Assembly: GCA_041538185.1 (NCBI GenBank)
Contig: JBGORM010000005.1
Coordinates: 186,001 to 250,000, forward strand
Length of the DNA: 64,000 nt
Reading direction: 5' to 3'
Source of the DNA: Melioribacteraceae bacterium 4301-Me
Lineage (GTDB): Bacteria; Bacteroidota; Ignavibacteria; Ignavibacteriales; Melioribacteraceae
Shown: positions 54,594 through 63,479 of the stretch, piece after piece
How the letters are laid out: every line of letters begins with the position of its first letter
Position numbering within the stretch: position 1 is the stretch's first letter
The notes under the pieces: generated by a model
What the model was told of the DNA's origin: nothing
What the model saw: the letters and a program-made list of their open reading frames with translations, nothing else
The model's database searches: none
Program-made: the position numbers and the translations under genes

Positions 54594-55262
54594 TTAATCT
54601 TTTATTATATATCCAATGCCTCGTACAGTATGAATTAACTGCTTTTGAGATGGGAGGTCAATTTTATTACGCAGTTTGTTGATATAGACATCTATAATGT
54701 TAGTTTCAGGGTCGAAATGATAATCGTAAACATGTTCTATTAACTTTGTGCGAGAGACGATCTTGTTTTTGTTATGAATCAAATATTCGAGGATAGCGTA
54801 TTCTCTGGGGGTTAATGTAATTTCCTGTTCGCCTCTGTAAACTTTGTGAGTAATTAAATTTAGTGTGAGGTTATCAATTTTTAATTCGGTTGTTTTTTGT
54901 GTTTCTTTTCTTCTGAGCAAAGCACGAATACGCGCTGTTAATTCTTCAAAAGCAAAAGGCTTAGTAAGATAATCATCTGCTCCAGCATCAAGACCAGCTA
55001 CTTTATCGCCTGTGCTGTCTTTTACAGTTAATAAAAGAATAGGTGTATTTACGTTTTGGGAACGTAAATCTTTTGTAATTTTCAATCCGTCTTTAAAAGG
55101 CAGCATTACATCAAGTACAATAACATCATACTCCTGAGAAACAGCCATTTCATAACCGTCTTTTCCATTATAAGCAACATCTACTGAAAAGTATTCTTCC
55201 TCAAGGCCTTTTTTGATAAAATTAGCCACTTTTTTTTCGTCTTCAACTACTAAAATTCTCAT
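54594..55262 (-). CDS. OmpR/PhoB-family response regulator
   Basis: A 222-residue regulator from ATG 55262. Receiver domain with phospho-acceptor D51 (YDVIVLDVMLPFKDGLKI), T and K in LLTVKDS and DYLTKPFAFEEL, then a winged-helix OmpR domain (LTPREYAILEYLIHNKNKIVSRTKLIEHVY, ending HTVRGIGYII). It pairs with the kinase immediately downstream. A terminator hairpin for the preceding gene lies just upstream at 55282-55307, so the pair has its own short promoter region or depends on read-through. Confidence 0.93.
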   Translation of the reverse strand: MRILVVEDEKKVANFIKKGLEEEYFSVDVAYNGKDGYEMAVSQEYDVIVLDVMLPFKDGLKITKDLRSQNVNTPILLLTVKDSTGDKVAGLDAGADDYLTKPFAFEELTARIRALLRRKETQKTTELKIDNLTLNLITHKVYRGEQEITLTPREYAILEYLIHNKNKIVSRTKLIEHVYDYHFDPETNIIDVYINKLRNKIDLPSQKQLIHTVRGIGYIIKD

Positions 55263-55281
55263 GCACATAACATAACAAAAA

Positions 55282-55307
55282 AAAGGGAGAGCGAAAACTC
55301 TCCCTTT
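55282..55307 (-). terminator. Intrinsic terminator for the Lys-rich protein gene
   Basis: GGGAGAG (55285-55291) and CTCTCCC (55298-55304) form a perfect 7-bp stem with a CGAAAA loop; read on the minus strand it is followed by a run of T. An AAAG/CTTT extension lengthens the stem. It ends transcription from 55735 before the response regulator gene. Confidence 0.8.
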
Positions 55308-55426
55308 AACCTATTTTCTTGAATTTATTCAACCCACATTTTTCATTAGAAAAAATTTGTCTTTCGACAAAAAATTCATTTCTAACCACAAGATGGTGAA
55401 TTCTCATGAATTTTTTGGGTTGAAAA

Positions 55427-55735
55427 TTATTTGCCTTCTTCCTTTGCTTCTTTCTTTTCTGCTTTCTTAGTCATTTTGTGCTTAGGAGCAGTTTTTGTGT
55501 GTGTTTTAGCCTCTTTCTTGGCGGTAGTTTTTGCTGTATCAGTTTTTTCGGTTTTAACTTCTTTTTTCTCTACTGCCTTCTCTGGCTTTTTAACTTCTTT
55601 CTTCTCCAACTTCTTTTCTACCTTCGGTTTCTCAGTAGCAGGTTTTGTTTGCGGTTTCTCCTGCGCAAAAATTGAGTTTGAAGTAAATGCAAACAAAACA
55701 AAAAGTGCCGTTAGAGATGCAATTAGCTTTTTCAT
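55427..55735 (-). CDS. Exported Lys/Glu/Thr-rich low-complexity protein
   Basis: A 102-residue protein: signal peptide MKKLIASLTALFVLFAFTSN with a likely cleavage after IFAQ, then a mature part composed almost only of Lys, Glu, Thr, Pro and Ala (PATEKPKVEKKLEKKEVKKPE). No fold or motif is recognisable; the mature protein should be disordered and very basic. It might bind the cell wall or nucleic acid, or act as a periplasmic spacer. Single gene with its own terminator; downstream is the OmpR-type two-component pair. Confidence 0.75.
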   Translation of the reverse strand: MKKLIASLTALFVLFAFTSNSIFAQEKPQTKPATEKPKVEKKLEKKEVKKPEKAVEKKEVKTEKTDTAKTTAKKEAKTHTKTAPKHKMTKKAEKKEAKEEGK

Positions 55736-55935
55736 ATTATCCTCTATTTTTTGTTAGTGATTATTTTGTTAAATAATTATGAATTATTTACGCGGTAAAC
55801 ATACTGTGTAATCATTAAAATAAGCTTAATGGATTATTAATAATTTTTAATCTAATAAGCTGAATTTTCCTAATGAAAAATTGGGGTTAATGGGCTGAAT
55901 CATTAACGCATGAGAAGTTTAACAAAGAAGTGATT

Positions 55936-56364
55936 TTATTCCTCTTTCTTTTTCTTCATATAGTAGTTGGACTCAGTTAAAATTTTGAACCCAAATTTTT
56001 CGTACAAACCGTGTGCGTCTTTAGTAGCCAGCATCCATGTTTTAACATCAACTAAATCTGGGTGACAGAGTACATTTTTAATTAATAACTTTCCTAATCC
56101 TTTCCCACGATGTTCTTTTAACACAAAAACATCTGCTAAGTAAGCCAAAGAAACGTAATCGGTAATAACGCGTGCAAAACCAATCTGTTTTTCTTTATAA
56201 AAAAGTCCGAAGCAAAGTGATTTTTTAATCCTTTTTTTAACGGATGCAAAATCAATCCCCTTTGACCAATAAGCATTTGTTAAAAACTCATAAATCATCC
56301 ATGTATCAAACTTTGTTTTTTTAGTTGTAATTGAATACTCTTCATTTAATTGTATTTCGTACAT
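55936..56364 (-). CDS. GNAT-family N-acetyltransferase
   Basis: A 142-residue GNAT protein from ATG 56364, four bases after the stop of the upstream gene. Acetyl-CoA site: LADVFVLKEHRGKGLGKLLIKNVL gives the R-x-x-G-x-G/A motif; YEKFGFKIL near the end is the usual C-terminal strand. Substrate unknown; it resembles YhhY/ElaA-type small acetyltransferases. Co-transcribed with the arylamine N-acetyltransferase and DinB genes. Confidence 0.87.
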   Translation of the reverse strand: MYEIQLNEEYSITTKKTKFDTWMIYEFLTNAYWSKGIDFASVKKRIKKSLCFGLFYKEKQIGFARVITDYVSLAYLADVFVLKEHRGKGLGKLLIKNVLCHPDLVDVKTWMLATKDAHGLYEKFGFKILTESNYYMKKKKEE

Positions 56365-56368
56365 AATG

Positions 56369-57121
56369 TTATTCTTCAAATTTTATTTCGAAATATTCAT
56401 TTAAATATTTGTAAAACTCTTCTTTGGTTTTAATTTCCACTTTAATTTTTTCTTTTCCTTTTTTTATAGTTAACGAAGTATCAGAAAGTGTAATTCTGCC
56501 TGTTTCAGTAGCTTTGGAACAAAGCATCCTTGTTCTAAAAATTGATGTGGGCGAGTCTTGTTGAAAGTTACACATTTCTTCAAAGTCACTCAATAATCTT
56601 GGGATAATTGTGAAGCTGTAAAGCAGTGTCCACATTCCTTTTTCAAGTTTTTCGACTGCATAATTTTTGTTGCTTCCATTTACTCGGTATGTACCGCTAA
56701 TATCGCTTACTATTCCTCTTGGCATTTGAATTGGCTTTCTAAAAGAATCACCGAAACCAACATCAACTAAGTAATCTTCTTTAAGGTGGACAAGTAAAGT
56801 CATGTGGTCAAATTCTGGTCCTAATCTTTTCCAGCTGTGATTATAAACTCTTGCAGAAAGCATATCAACATTAAAACCCAAGTTAGTAAGCAACCAATGA
56901 AAAAGTCCATTTAGTTCGTAACAAAATCCACCTCTTTTTGTAGGAATTATTTTATTGTAGATTTTTTCTAAATCAAGAGAAATTCTTGCGCGGTTGGGTA
57001 TATCTAAATCTTCAAATGGAATTGCATATAAATGTTTTAATTGAAGTTCAGAAAGAAATTCTAACGAGGGCTCTCTTGTTTCCGACACATTTATTCTTTT
57101 AAGATAATCTTGTGTATTCAT
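56369..57121 (-). CDS. nat: Arylamine N-acetyltransferase
   Basis: A 250-residue NAT. The catalytic triad is visible: C67 in TKRGGFCYELNGLFHWLL, His in FDHMTLLV near 104, and Asp in VDVGFGDSFRKPI near 119-123. The N-terminal AIPFEDLDIPN segment is also typical. It transfers acetyl groups from acetyl-CoA to aromatic amines or hydrazines via a thioester on Cys67. Length matches the family. It follows the DinB gene by six bases and precedes a GNAT gene by four, so the three form an operon. Confidence 0.9.
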   Translation of the reverse strand: MNTQDYLKRINVSETREPSLEFLSELQLKHLYAIPFEDLDIPNRARISLDLEKIYNKIIPTKRGGFCYELNGLFHWLLTNLGFNVDMLSARVYNHSWKRLGPEFDHMTLLVHLKEDYLVDVGFGDSFRKPIQMPRGIVSDISGTYRVNGSNKNYAVEKLEKGMWTLLYSFTIIPRLLSDFEEMCNFQQDSPTSIFRTRMLCSKATETGRITLSDTSLTIKKGKEKIKVEIKTKEEFYKYLNEYFEIKFEE

Positions 57122-57126
57122 ACTGA

Positions 57127-57609
57127 TTAAAAAGATAATGGAGAAAGTCCTAAAAGTTTTCTTAGCATTGCAAGTTGACCCACGTGATAAGCTTCGTGCT
57201 GCGCTAAAAATGAAATCATATTTATAATTGGTTCATCATTGCCGGGGTAATCAAAATCAAGTTTAGCTTTTAATTGATTGTATGTGAGATTGCTCAGCTT
57301 TCTTTTTAGTACTTTATCAAGTTTAACCCAATTATCAAGAACAACTTTGAGTGGGGGATATTTTTTAACATCGTCAATAGTATTGTTCCAATTAACATAC
57401 TCTGCAAATGGGTTTTTAGTTTTACTGCCCAAGTTTTTAATCATTACATAACGAGCATCAATAGTGTGAAGAAGAATGAACATCATAGAATTGATTTTTT
57501 TGTTGGGGCGGTTAATTGCAAGTTCTTCACTGACATCTTTAAAAGAATTTATTAACAATCTTGAATTAATCTCATAAATTGAAATTAAAGGCTTTACCTT
57601 AGGATGCAT
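57127..57609 (-). CDS. DinB-family protein
   Basis: A 160-residue four-helix protein of the DinB/YfiT type. The metal-binding histidines are in MMFILLHTIDARYVMIKNLG (near residue 48) and in FLAQHEAYHVGQLAMLRKLLG near the C-terminus, the characteristic H-x3-H. Many such proteins are thiol- or metal-dependent transferases of unknown substrate. First gene of a three-gene operon with two acetyltransferases; the ATG follows a weak AAAGGTAAAAA site. Confidence 0.85.
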   Translation of the reverse strand: MHPKVKPLISIYEINSRLLINSFKDVSEELAINRPNKKINSMMFILLHTIDARYVMIKNLGSKTKNPFAEYVNWNNTIDDVKKYPPLKVVLDNWVKLDKVLKRKLSNLTYNQLKAKLDFDYPGNDEPIINMISFLAQHEAYHVGQLAMLRKLLGLSPLSF

Positions 57610-57817
57610 TTTTTACCTTTATTTTGTTTGAACTTTCTATTAAGTGTCTACTTTTAGTTAATGTAAAAGTAAATCCGCTAAAGCGAAAATATATGGTTCA
57701 TTAATAAAAATGCATCTTTTTACAAGGACTGATGCAAAAAACATAACTGTTATTTTTTTACAATTGAATATAAAGCTTTTTCGTTATTAAATTTATTAAA
57801 CAAAAAAAGGATTTGTT

Positions 57818-58723
57818 ATGAAAATTTCAAGAAGAGCATTTATAAAAGCTACTTCAATTTTGGGTGGTGGGATACTTTTAAACGGAAATAAATTGTTGAC
57901 TGCTAAAGCAGAAGAAGCTTGGAAGTTGACAAATATCAGAGATAACATTTGGACTTTCACCGAACAGGGAGGAACAATCGGAATCTTGGTTGATAAAGAT
58001 GCATTAATTGTAGTTGATGCTCAGTTCCCAAATACAGCAAAAGATATGTTAACAGAGGTAAAGAAAAAAGTCGATAGAAAAATTGATATTCTTTTTAATA
58101 CTCATCATCATGCAGATCACACAAAAGGTAATCTTTATTTAAAAGATTATGCAGAGAAGATAGTTGCTCATGAAAATTGTGTGAGACTTCAAAAAACATC
58201 GTACGGTAATGATGAAAAAAATCCCCAAGTGTATGCCGATATAACATTTTCAAAAAATTGGTCTGCAAATGTGGGCAAAGAACAAGTTTTTGCTTACCGT
58301 TACGGAAATGCACATACTGGAGGGGATGCTGTGTTTCATTTTGTTAATTCAAATGTTGTGCATGTGGGTGATTTAGTTTTTAACGGCGTTTACCCGTGGA
58401 TTGGTGGGTTGAAAGATGAATCTTCTCTACTTACTTGGGCAAAATATTTGGAAGATATTGCAGACAAATTTTCAGAAGATACAATTTATATTTTTGGACA
58501 CGGCACGGCTGTTACCGGCAATAAAAAGGATCTTTACGTTATGAGAGATTATATTGTTTCTTTACACGACTTTACTTCAAAGCAAATTAAAGCAGGCAAA
58601 TCACTTGACGAAATATTAAAATCGGAAACTTTCCCTGGAGCAGAAAACAGAAAAGCTATGTGGAAAGATGCACTAAAAGCTAATCTTAATGCTGCTTACG
58701 AAATAATAACTAACGAAGGTTGA
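57818..58723 (+). CDS. MBL-fold metallo-hydrolase with Tat signal
   Basis: A 301-residue exported enzyme. The N-terminus has a twin-arginine motif (SRRAFIKATSILGGG) for folded export by Tat. The metallo-beta-lactamase fold has THHHADHTKGN near residue 91 as the H-x-H-x-D-H metal site, further ligands in YGNAHTGGDAVFHF and VHVGDLVF, and the last His in IFGHGTAV. It probably hydrolyses an ester, lactone or thioester outside the cytoplasm; substrate unknown. An AAAGGA site precedes the ATG. Confidence 0.9.
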   Translation: MKISRRAFIKATSILGGGILLNGNKLLTAKAEEAWKLTNIRDNIWTFTEQGGTIGILVDKDALIVVDAQFPNTAKDMLTEVKKKVDRKIDILFNTHHHADHTKGNLYLKDYAEKIVAHENCVRLQKTSYGNDEKNPQVYADITFSKNWSANVGKEQVFAYRYGNAHTGGDAVFHFVNSNVVHVGDLVFNGVYPWIGGLKDESSLLTWAKYLEDIADKFSEDTIYIFGHGTAVTGNKKDLYVMRDYIVSLHDFTSKQIKAGKSLDEILKSETFPGAENRKAMWKDALKANLNAAYEIITNEG

Positions 58724-58877
58724 AAGTTCTTTTACTCGAAAAGTTCAATTTAAAATAGAATGAAAGTCATAGTGGAACACAAAAGAATAAATTGAACTTG
58801 GTTTTGGAATTGGTTTGCTGAATAAATTTGGAAACTTAGTGAGTACTTTGTGAAACTTTACTTTTTTTAGGATAAAA

Positions 58878-59441
58878 ATGGAAAAAGAAAAAATTACAGT
58901 AGCAAGTTTTTCTGGCAGTCTTCGTAAAGGGTCATATAATACAATGCTATTAAAATACATTCAAAAAGTGTCGCCACCATACATTAATTTTGAAATCATT
59001 GATATTTCTCAAATTCCTTTATATAATGAAGATGTTAGAATACAAGGCGAGCCTAGCCCAGTAAAAATTTTTAAGGAAAAATTAGGTTTGGCTGATGCAT
59101 TAATAATCGCAACACCAGAATACAACTACTCATTTTCTGGGGTAACTAAGAATGCAATTGATTGGGCTTCACGACCTTTAGATACTTCTCCACTAAATGA
59201 GAAGCCGGTAGCTTTTGTAAGTGTAGGAGGACGATTTGGTGGTAGCCGTGCAGTTTATCATCTTCATCAAGTAGCAATTTTTACAAATATGTATCCACTT
59301 AATAAACCCGAACTACTAATTTCCAATGGTGCCGAAAGTTTTGACGAAAACGGCAATCCTATAGATTCAAAAATTGAAGAAAGAGTACTGAAATTGCTCG
59401 ACGCTCTTTATGAATGGACCTTTAGGTTGAAGAAAAAATAG
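58878..59441 (+). CDS. NADPH-dependent FMN reductase
   Basis: A 187-residue flavodoxin-like reductase. FMN phosphate loop ASFSGSLRKGSYNTMLLKY at the N-terminus, ATPEYNYSFSGVTKNAIDWASRP near residue 80 and VGGRFGGSRAVYHL near 117 are all diagnostic of the SsuE/ArsH/ChrR-like group. It reduces FMN, quinones or chromate-type substrates with NAD(P)H. A TAGGA site lies just before the ATG. Stands alone between the MBL and phosphoesterase genes. Confidence 0.92.
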   Translation: MEKEKITVASFSGSLRKGSYNTMLLKYIQKVSPPYINFEIIDISQIPLYNEDVRIQGEPSPVKIFKEKLGLADALIIATPEYNYSFSGVTKNAIDWASRPLDTSPLNEKPVAFVSVGGRFGGSRAVYHLHQVAIFTNMYPLNKPELLISNGAESFDENGNPIDSKIEERVLKLLDALYEWTFRLKKK

Positions 59442-59504
59442 TATCCCTTTTTCAGAAAATTTTTTTTATAATTGAATAAATACTTCTACCCTCTATAAAA
59501 TTAG

Positions 59505-59545
59505 CGATGGGGTTCGCTTAACATCCCACCTGAGCGGGATTAATA
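59505..59545. repeat. Short ATCCCAC/GCGGGAT palindrome
   Basis: ATCCCACCTGAGCGGGAT near 59520-59540 can form a hairpin with one G-T pair. It is similar in style to the TCCCGTTAAACGGGA inserted in the last CRISPR repeat and to ATCCCTTTAGGGA near 62512. Probably a dispersed intergenic palindrome. Confidence 0.4.
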
Positions 59546-59608
59546 ACTCCTACTTTTAATAAAAAATAAGCAAGGTTAATTTTTCTTTACAGTAAAAGCG
59601 AGATTTAT

Positions 59609-60295
59609 ATGAAAGCACTAATTTTATCAGATATTCACGCAAACTACCCTGCTCTTCAAGCTGTATTAAACTACGAACCCAAGTATGATTTACTTATTTT
59701 TCTTGGCGATGTGGTTGATTACGGCCCGCATCCCAAAGAATGTTTGACTTTTGTTAAGGAAAATGCAGATTATTACGTGCGCGGCAACCACGATAATGCA
59801 CTTGGCTACAACGTTGATTGTAATTGCATGGGCTCATTTCGCCAATACTCAGTTGAAACAAGAAATTGGCATAGTACATTATTAAGTAAAGACGATATTG
59901 AATTCCTTAAATCTATGCCAGTCTTAGAAACTGCTCATATAGATGACAAAACATTTTTTCTTGCACACGCCTCACCAAAAGGCAACATATTCAAGTATTT
60001 AAACGAAGACGAAATTGAATCAGAAGTCAATAATATAATAGCAGAGTATATACTAGTAGGTCATACACACATCCAATATAAAAAAAAGATTGAGTACAAT
60101 TTAGTGGTCAATCCAGGCAGTGTAGGTTTGGCTCGAGATGGTGGGCAAGCTTGCTACGCAATTTACGAAGATGGCAATATTTATCTAAAAAGAATTAACT
60201 ACGATGTAGGGCAAACAATTAAAGATTTGTTTAAAAGCCCTCTTTCTCTTTCTACTAAAGAAGGATTAAAAAAGATATTGTTGCATAAACCATGA
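59609..60295 (+). CDS. Calcineurin-like metallophosphoesterase (YfcE-type)
   Basis: A 228-residue phosphoesterase. Metal motifs in order: LILSDIHANYPAL (D-x-H), LGDVVDYGPHPKE (G-D-x-x-D), RGNHDNAL (G-N-H-D) and LVGHTHIQ (G-H-T-H). It hydrolyses phosphodiesters; the small size and ANYPAL motif fit the YfcE/DUF2436-type group. The DUF6062 gene starts inside its last codon (ATGA overlap), so they are translationally coupled. Confidence 0.92.
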   Translation: MKALILSDIHANYPALQAVLNYEPKYDLLIFLGDVVDYGPHPKECLTFVKENADYYVRGNHDNALGYNVDCNCMGSFRQYSVETRNWHSTLLSKDDIEFLKSMPVLETAHIDDKTFFLAHASPKGNIFKYLNEDEIESEVNNIIAEYILVGHTHIQYKKKIEYNLVVNPGSVGLARDGGQACYAIYEDGNIYLKRINYDVGQTIKDLFKSPLSLSTKEGLKKILLHKP

Positions 60296-60954
60296 AAAAA
60301 ATATTAAAAACAACCAACAAAGAGGAAGAAAAACATTTAAGCTATTTTAAACTGATTGAACTTTTCGAAGAAGACGGATGCCCAATTTGCAATGGTAATA
60401 AAAAAGAAGCTTATAACTATCTCGATAATCTTCTCTACGAAAACGTAAATGATAATAAAATTAGAAATCAGCTTAGAAGTTCATTGGGTTTTTGCAAAGA
60501 GCACTCACAATTGTTAATTCAAATTAATGACTCGCTTGGAACAGCAATTATATACAACGATTTACTTTCTTATTTCGGGAAAAAATTGACAGCAGACCAT
60601 TTTAAGACATTTAAAAAGAAAGAAAAATGCCATGTATGCAAAATAGTTGAAGAAGAAACGTTAAATAACTTGCATTTGCTGATTAGTTATTCTGATGATA
60701 GTGAATTTAAAAATGCATTTGAAAAATCAAGTGGCTTATGTGCAGAACATTTAATTTCGTTGTTGTTTTTATGTAAGAATAAAGATTCTATGGAATATTT
60801 TATTCGCTTTCATAAAGAAAAAATTGAAATGATGAGGAAAAATCTTGAAGAACTCATCCGAAAGAACGATTATAGATTTCGAAAAGAAAAAATTACTGGG
60901 GAAGAAGGAAAATCGTGGATTAAAGCAGTGAACTTTTTAAACAATTGGTACTAA
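60292..60954 (+). CDS. DUF6062 family cysteine-rich protein
   Basis: A 220-residue helical protein with repeated CxxC and CxxH clusters: DGCPICNGNKKEAYNYL, LGFCKEHSQLL, KCHVCKIVEEETLNNL and GLCAEHLISLL. This duplicated C-x2-C plus C-x2-H pattern matches DUF6062, whose function is unknown; metal binding is likely. Starts in the stop of the phosphoesterase gene and precedes a zinc-ribbon gene, giving a three-gene operon that may act on a common nucleic-acid or redox substrate. Confidence 0.82.
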   Translation: MKKILKTTNKEEEKHLSYFKLIELFEEDGCPICNGNKKEAYNYLDNLLYENVNDNKIRNQLRSSLGFCKEHSQLLIQINDSLGTAIIYNDLLSYFGKKLTADHFKTFKKKEKCHVCKIVEEETLNNLHLLISYSDDSEFKNAFEKSSGLCAEHLISLLFLCKNKDSMEYFIRFHKEKIEMMRKNLEELIRKNDYRFRKEKITGEEGKSWIKAVNFLNNWY

Positions 60955-60955
60955 G

Positions 60956-61312
60956 ATGGTTTTTTATTGCACAAACTGCTGGAAGGAAATTGATGAAAAT
61001 ACACAAATCTGTCCTTATTGTGGAGCCGACCAAGTTGAACTGGATAATGAAGATTTTGTGACAAAATTAATCCGTTCGTTAAACCATCCCGAACCAACAA
61101 CACCAATATTAGTGGCAAATATATTGGCTGATATAAAGGCAGTTGAAGCTGTGCCCGCACTTTTAACAAAATTGAAAGTCGAAAAAGATCCTTTCATTAT
61201 AGAAGCCTTAGTAAAAGCGCTTTTAACTCTTAATCCCCAAACGAAAAACGAAATAAAAAAATTAATTGAACCAAATATTCCAATAACAATAAAAGATATA
61301 TTCGATAATTAA
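60956..61312 (+). CDS. Zinc-ribbon/HEAT-repeat small protein
   Basis: A 118-residue protein. The N-terminal zinc ribbon is FYCTNCWKEIDENTQICPYCGA (two CxxC pairs). The rest is one or two HEAT-like repeats (PILVANILADIKAVEAVPALLTKLKVE and PFIIEALVKALLTLN). HEAT units of this kind mediate protein-protein contacts. Follows the DUF6062 gene with no gap (two bases). Function unknown. Converges with the methyltransferase gene at 61332, which lies on the other strand. Confidence 0.78.
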   Translation: MVFYCTNCWKEIDENTQICPYCGADQVELDNEDFVTKLIRSLNHPEPTTPILVANILADIKAVEAVPALLTKLKVEKDPFIIEALVKALLTLNPQTKNEIKKLIEPNIPITIKDIFDN

Positions 61313-61331
61313 ATGAACTTAAGAAGGTTTT

Positions 61332-61943
61332 TCAATCATCTTCGCCATTTAATTTGGTACCGACAAAACGTATAACAACTGCTTCCCCATTGTGGAGCTC
61401 TCCCTCGTTAAGCAAAATTGTCTCTTTGGTAAGAGTCTCAAAATCCATCTCAATAAAATCTTCAACCACATCTTCTAATGAATAAAGCATATCAATTTCT
61501 TTTGGTCCGCCTGAATTTTTATTTATTTGTTCAGTGTGAAAAGCCTCAAGAATAACTTTGCCTGATGGTTTTAAAGAAGCAATTAACTTTTTATGAAATT
61601 CTTTACGGTAGTCTGATGGTAAATGAACAAAAATTAAACCTACGGCATCGTAATAATTCTCAGATGGTTGAAAGCTCGTTAAGTCACTTATCGTGTAATT
61701 TATTTTCACACCGAATTCATCAGCTAATCTTAAAGCTTTTTTTCTGCCTTCCTCACTTTGGTCAACTGCATCAACTTCCCAACCCAGCGTGGCTGCATAA
61801 ACAGCATTTCTTCCTTCGCCTTCGCCGGGTAAAAGTATTCTGCCGGGATGAATTTTTTCTAATTCATGTTTAAAAAAATCATTAGGACTTTTACCATAAA
61901 TATACTCTTCCTTAGAGTACCTCTGGTTCCATAATTCTTTCAT
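61332..61943 (-). CDS. Class I SAM-dependent methyltransferase (TehB-like)
   Basis: A 203-residue methyltransferase. The SAM-binding motif is ILLPGEGEGRNAVYAATLGWEVDAVDQS, with GEGEGRN replacing the more common GxGxG, and motif II DAVGLIFVHLPSDYR follows. The layout with short N-terminal RYSKEEYIYGKSPNDFF resembles the TehB/tellurite-resistance and thiopurine methyltransferase group. Substrate unknown. Monocistronic. Confidence 0.88.
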   Translation of the reverse strand: MKELWNQRYSKEEYIYGKSPNDFFKHELEKIHPGRILLPGEGEGRNAVYAATLGWEVDAVDQSEEGRKKALRLADEFGVKINYTISDLTSFQPSENYYDAVGLIFVHLPSDYRKEFHKKLIASLKPSGKVILEAFHTEQINKNSGGPKEIDMLYSLEDVVEDFIEMDFETLTKETILLNEGELHNGEAVVIRFVGTKLNGEDD

Positions 61944-62597
61944 TAAATACCCTATAAAAAATAAAACATGTAATGAAAATCTAACTTAAAGACTGCAAAA
62001 AAAGAAATCGAAGTTCATAAAATTTTGTTTAACTTTATTAAAAATCATATTTGCCAAAAATAATTTTTTATATCCTCCCTACGTGATTTATTGATGAGAA
62101 TTCACCACGTCTTGGTATGTTGGGATTATTTCTTTCTATAGAATAGATATTTTATCCCTAGTGGAACAAAAAGCCGCTTAGAATCATTATTTTAACATTA
62201 TCATGAGGCTTCTAAAAAGTAAGATTTTTCCGCCAGAATACGGCGGACAAGTTAAAAAATAGAACACTGACAACACGGACCTGCCTGAGCAGTCAGGTTT
62301 TAACGGATGCTTCGCTAACTCAACACAGGTTTTCACAGCCTGCCTGCTGAACGAATTCATTCGGCAAGCAGGATTTAAAATTGAACAATTACTTTCCACA
62401 AGGCGGTGAATTCTCATTAGACAGCCCCCTACATTGGTTTAAGCATAATCAATGCTTTATTGTCCTATTAGGACAAAATATTTATAGAATAAAGAACAAA
62501 GAAACAGATTAAATCCCTTTAGGGACGAAATAAAAAATGTATTGGACAGATATGGATTTTTCAAGAAAAGATGGCTGGTAATAATGCATTACAATCT
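61944..62597. repeat. 650-bp gap packed with dispersed palindromes and simple repeats
   Basis: No gene. It contains ATGAGAATTCACCACGTCTTGG near 62093 and its inverse CCACAAGGCGGTGAATTCTCAT near 62397, members of a four-copy family. CCGCCAGAATACGGCGG near 62231 is a hairpin. AGAACACTGACAACACGG near 62264 belongs to another family. CCTGCTGAACGAATTCATTC with CGGCAAGCAGG (62343-62372) forms a long imperfect hairpin, and TCCCTTTAGGGA is near 62514. This is the densest cluster of intergenic repeats in the window. Confidence 0.6.
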
Positions 62598-63479
62598 CTA
62601 CCTCTCACAGATCTCCTTTAACTTTACAAGTGCTTTAGGCCAGGTTGATAAAAAGTATTCTTTAAATTCTTCGCTTAAGTCCATCTCAATCTTCAAAATT
62701 GTTTTGCCGTTTGTTTCTACGAAAGAATAATTTTCAAAGGCACCAGTCCAGGATTCAACTTCAGATCCTTCGGTAATAATTTTTTCTCCGTCTATAATCC
62801 CAATATGTTGAATTGATACAAATTTGTTTGGGATTATTTCAACAATTTTTGAAAGCATTCCACCTTTCTTTCCATTAGAATCAGTACCAATAAATTTGAT
62901 CTCATCACCTTTGCCCCAACTGCCTTCAAAGGTAGAAGTCGGATTAAATTCTAATGTCCAATTTTCATAACTTATTTTGTTATCCAATCCCAACATAATG
63001 TTGTAAACAATTTTAGCTGGAGCATTTATCTCGATTTTGAATTCAACCTTTTGTAGCTTACTTGTTGACTCAGTATATTTTTTAAAATTATTTAAAATTG
63101 CCTGCCAGCCATCACGCTGTTGTTCAAGGGTGTGAGAGTCTTCAGCTTCAAATGTTTCTGTAACCAATACAGAATCTTTCTGTGAAATAAAATTTATTTC
63201 TACTTTTCTACTATCGCCAAGCGTGTAGGATATTTTTTTATGTTTTTCAACCTCATCATAAACACCTCCAAAATCAAAACCAAATGAACCATCTTTGGCC
63301 TCCATTCTCCAGGAAAATTTTCTACCAACTTCTAAATCATTTTGTGCACGAGGGCAGCACCAATCCTCAGATGCAAAATTCCATTTTGTGATGTGCTCGG
63401 GTTGTGTGTAGTAATTCCACACTTTTTCAATAGGTGCGTTTATTAATGCTTCAACTGTAATTTTTGTTTTATCACTCAT
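62598..63479 (-). CDS. Tandem SRPBCC (AHSA1-like) domain protein
   Basis: A 293-residue protein made of two START/AHSA1-like domains: residues 1-145 (VEALINAPIEKVWNYYTQPEHITKWN, then RDGWQAILNNFKKYTES) and 150-293 (EFKIEINAPAKIVYNIMLGLDN, then WPKALVKLKEI). Usually one domain forms the protein, so this is a duplication or fusion. Such domains bind hydrophobic ligands; role unknown. The ATG overlaps the stop of the upstream VOC gene by eight bases, as is common for the AHSA1-VOC (PhnB-like) pair. Confidence 0.87.
   Translation of the reverse strand: MSDKTKITVEALINAPIEKVWNYYTQPEHITKWNFASEDWCCPRAQNDLEVGRKFSWRMEAKDGSFGFDFGGVYDEVEKHKKISYTLGDSRKVEINFISQKDSVLVTETFEAEDSHTLEQQRDGWQAILNNFKKYTESTSKLQKVEFKIEINAPAKIVYNIMLGLDNKISYENWTLEFNPTSTFEGSWGKGDEIKFIGTDSNGKKGGMLSKIVEIIPNKFVSIQHIGIIDGEKIITEGSEVESWTGAFENYSFVETNGKTILKIEMDLSEEFKEYFLSTWPKALVKLKEICER

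Noticed and set aside
55431..55757. Forward Phe/Ser-rich frames opposite the Lys-rich exported protein
   Set aside because: They are the antisense of Lys/Glu codons; the minus-strand protein has a clear signal peptide and terminator.
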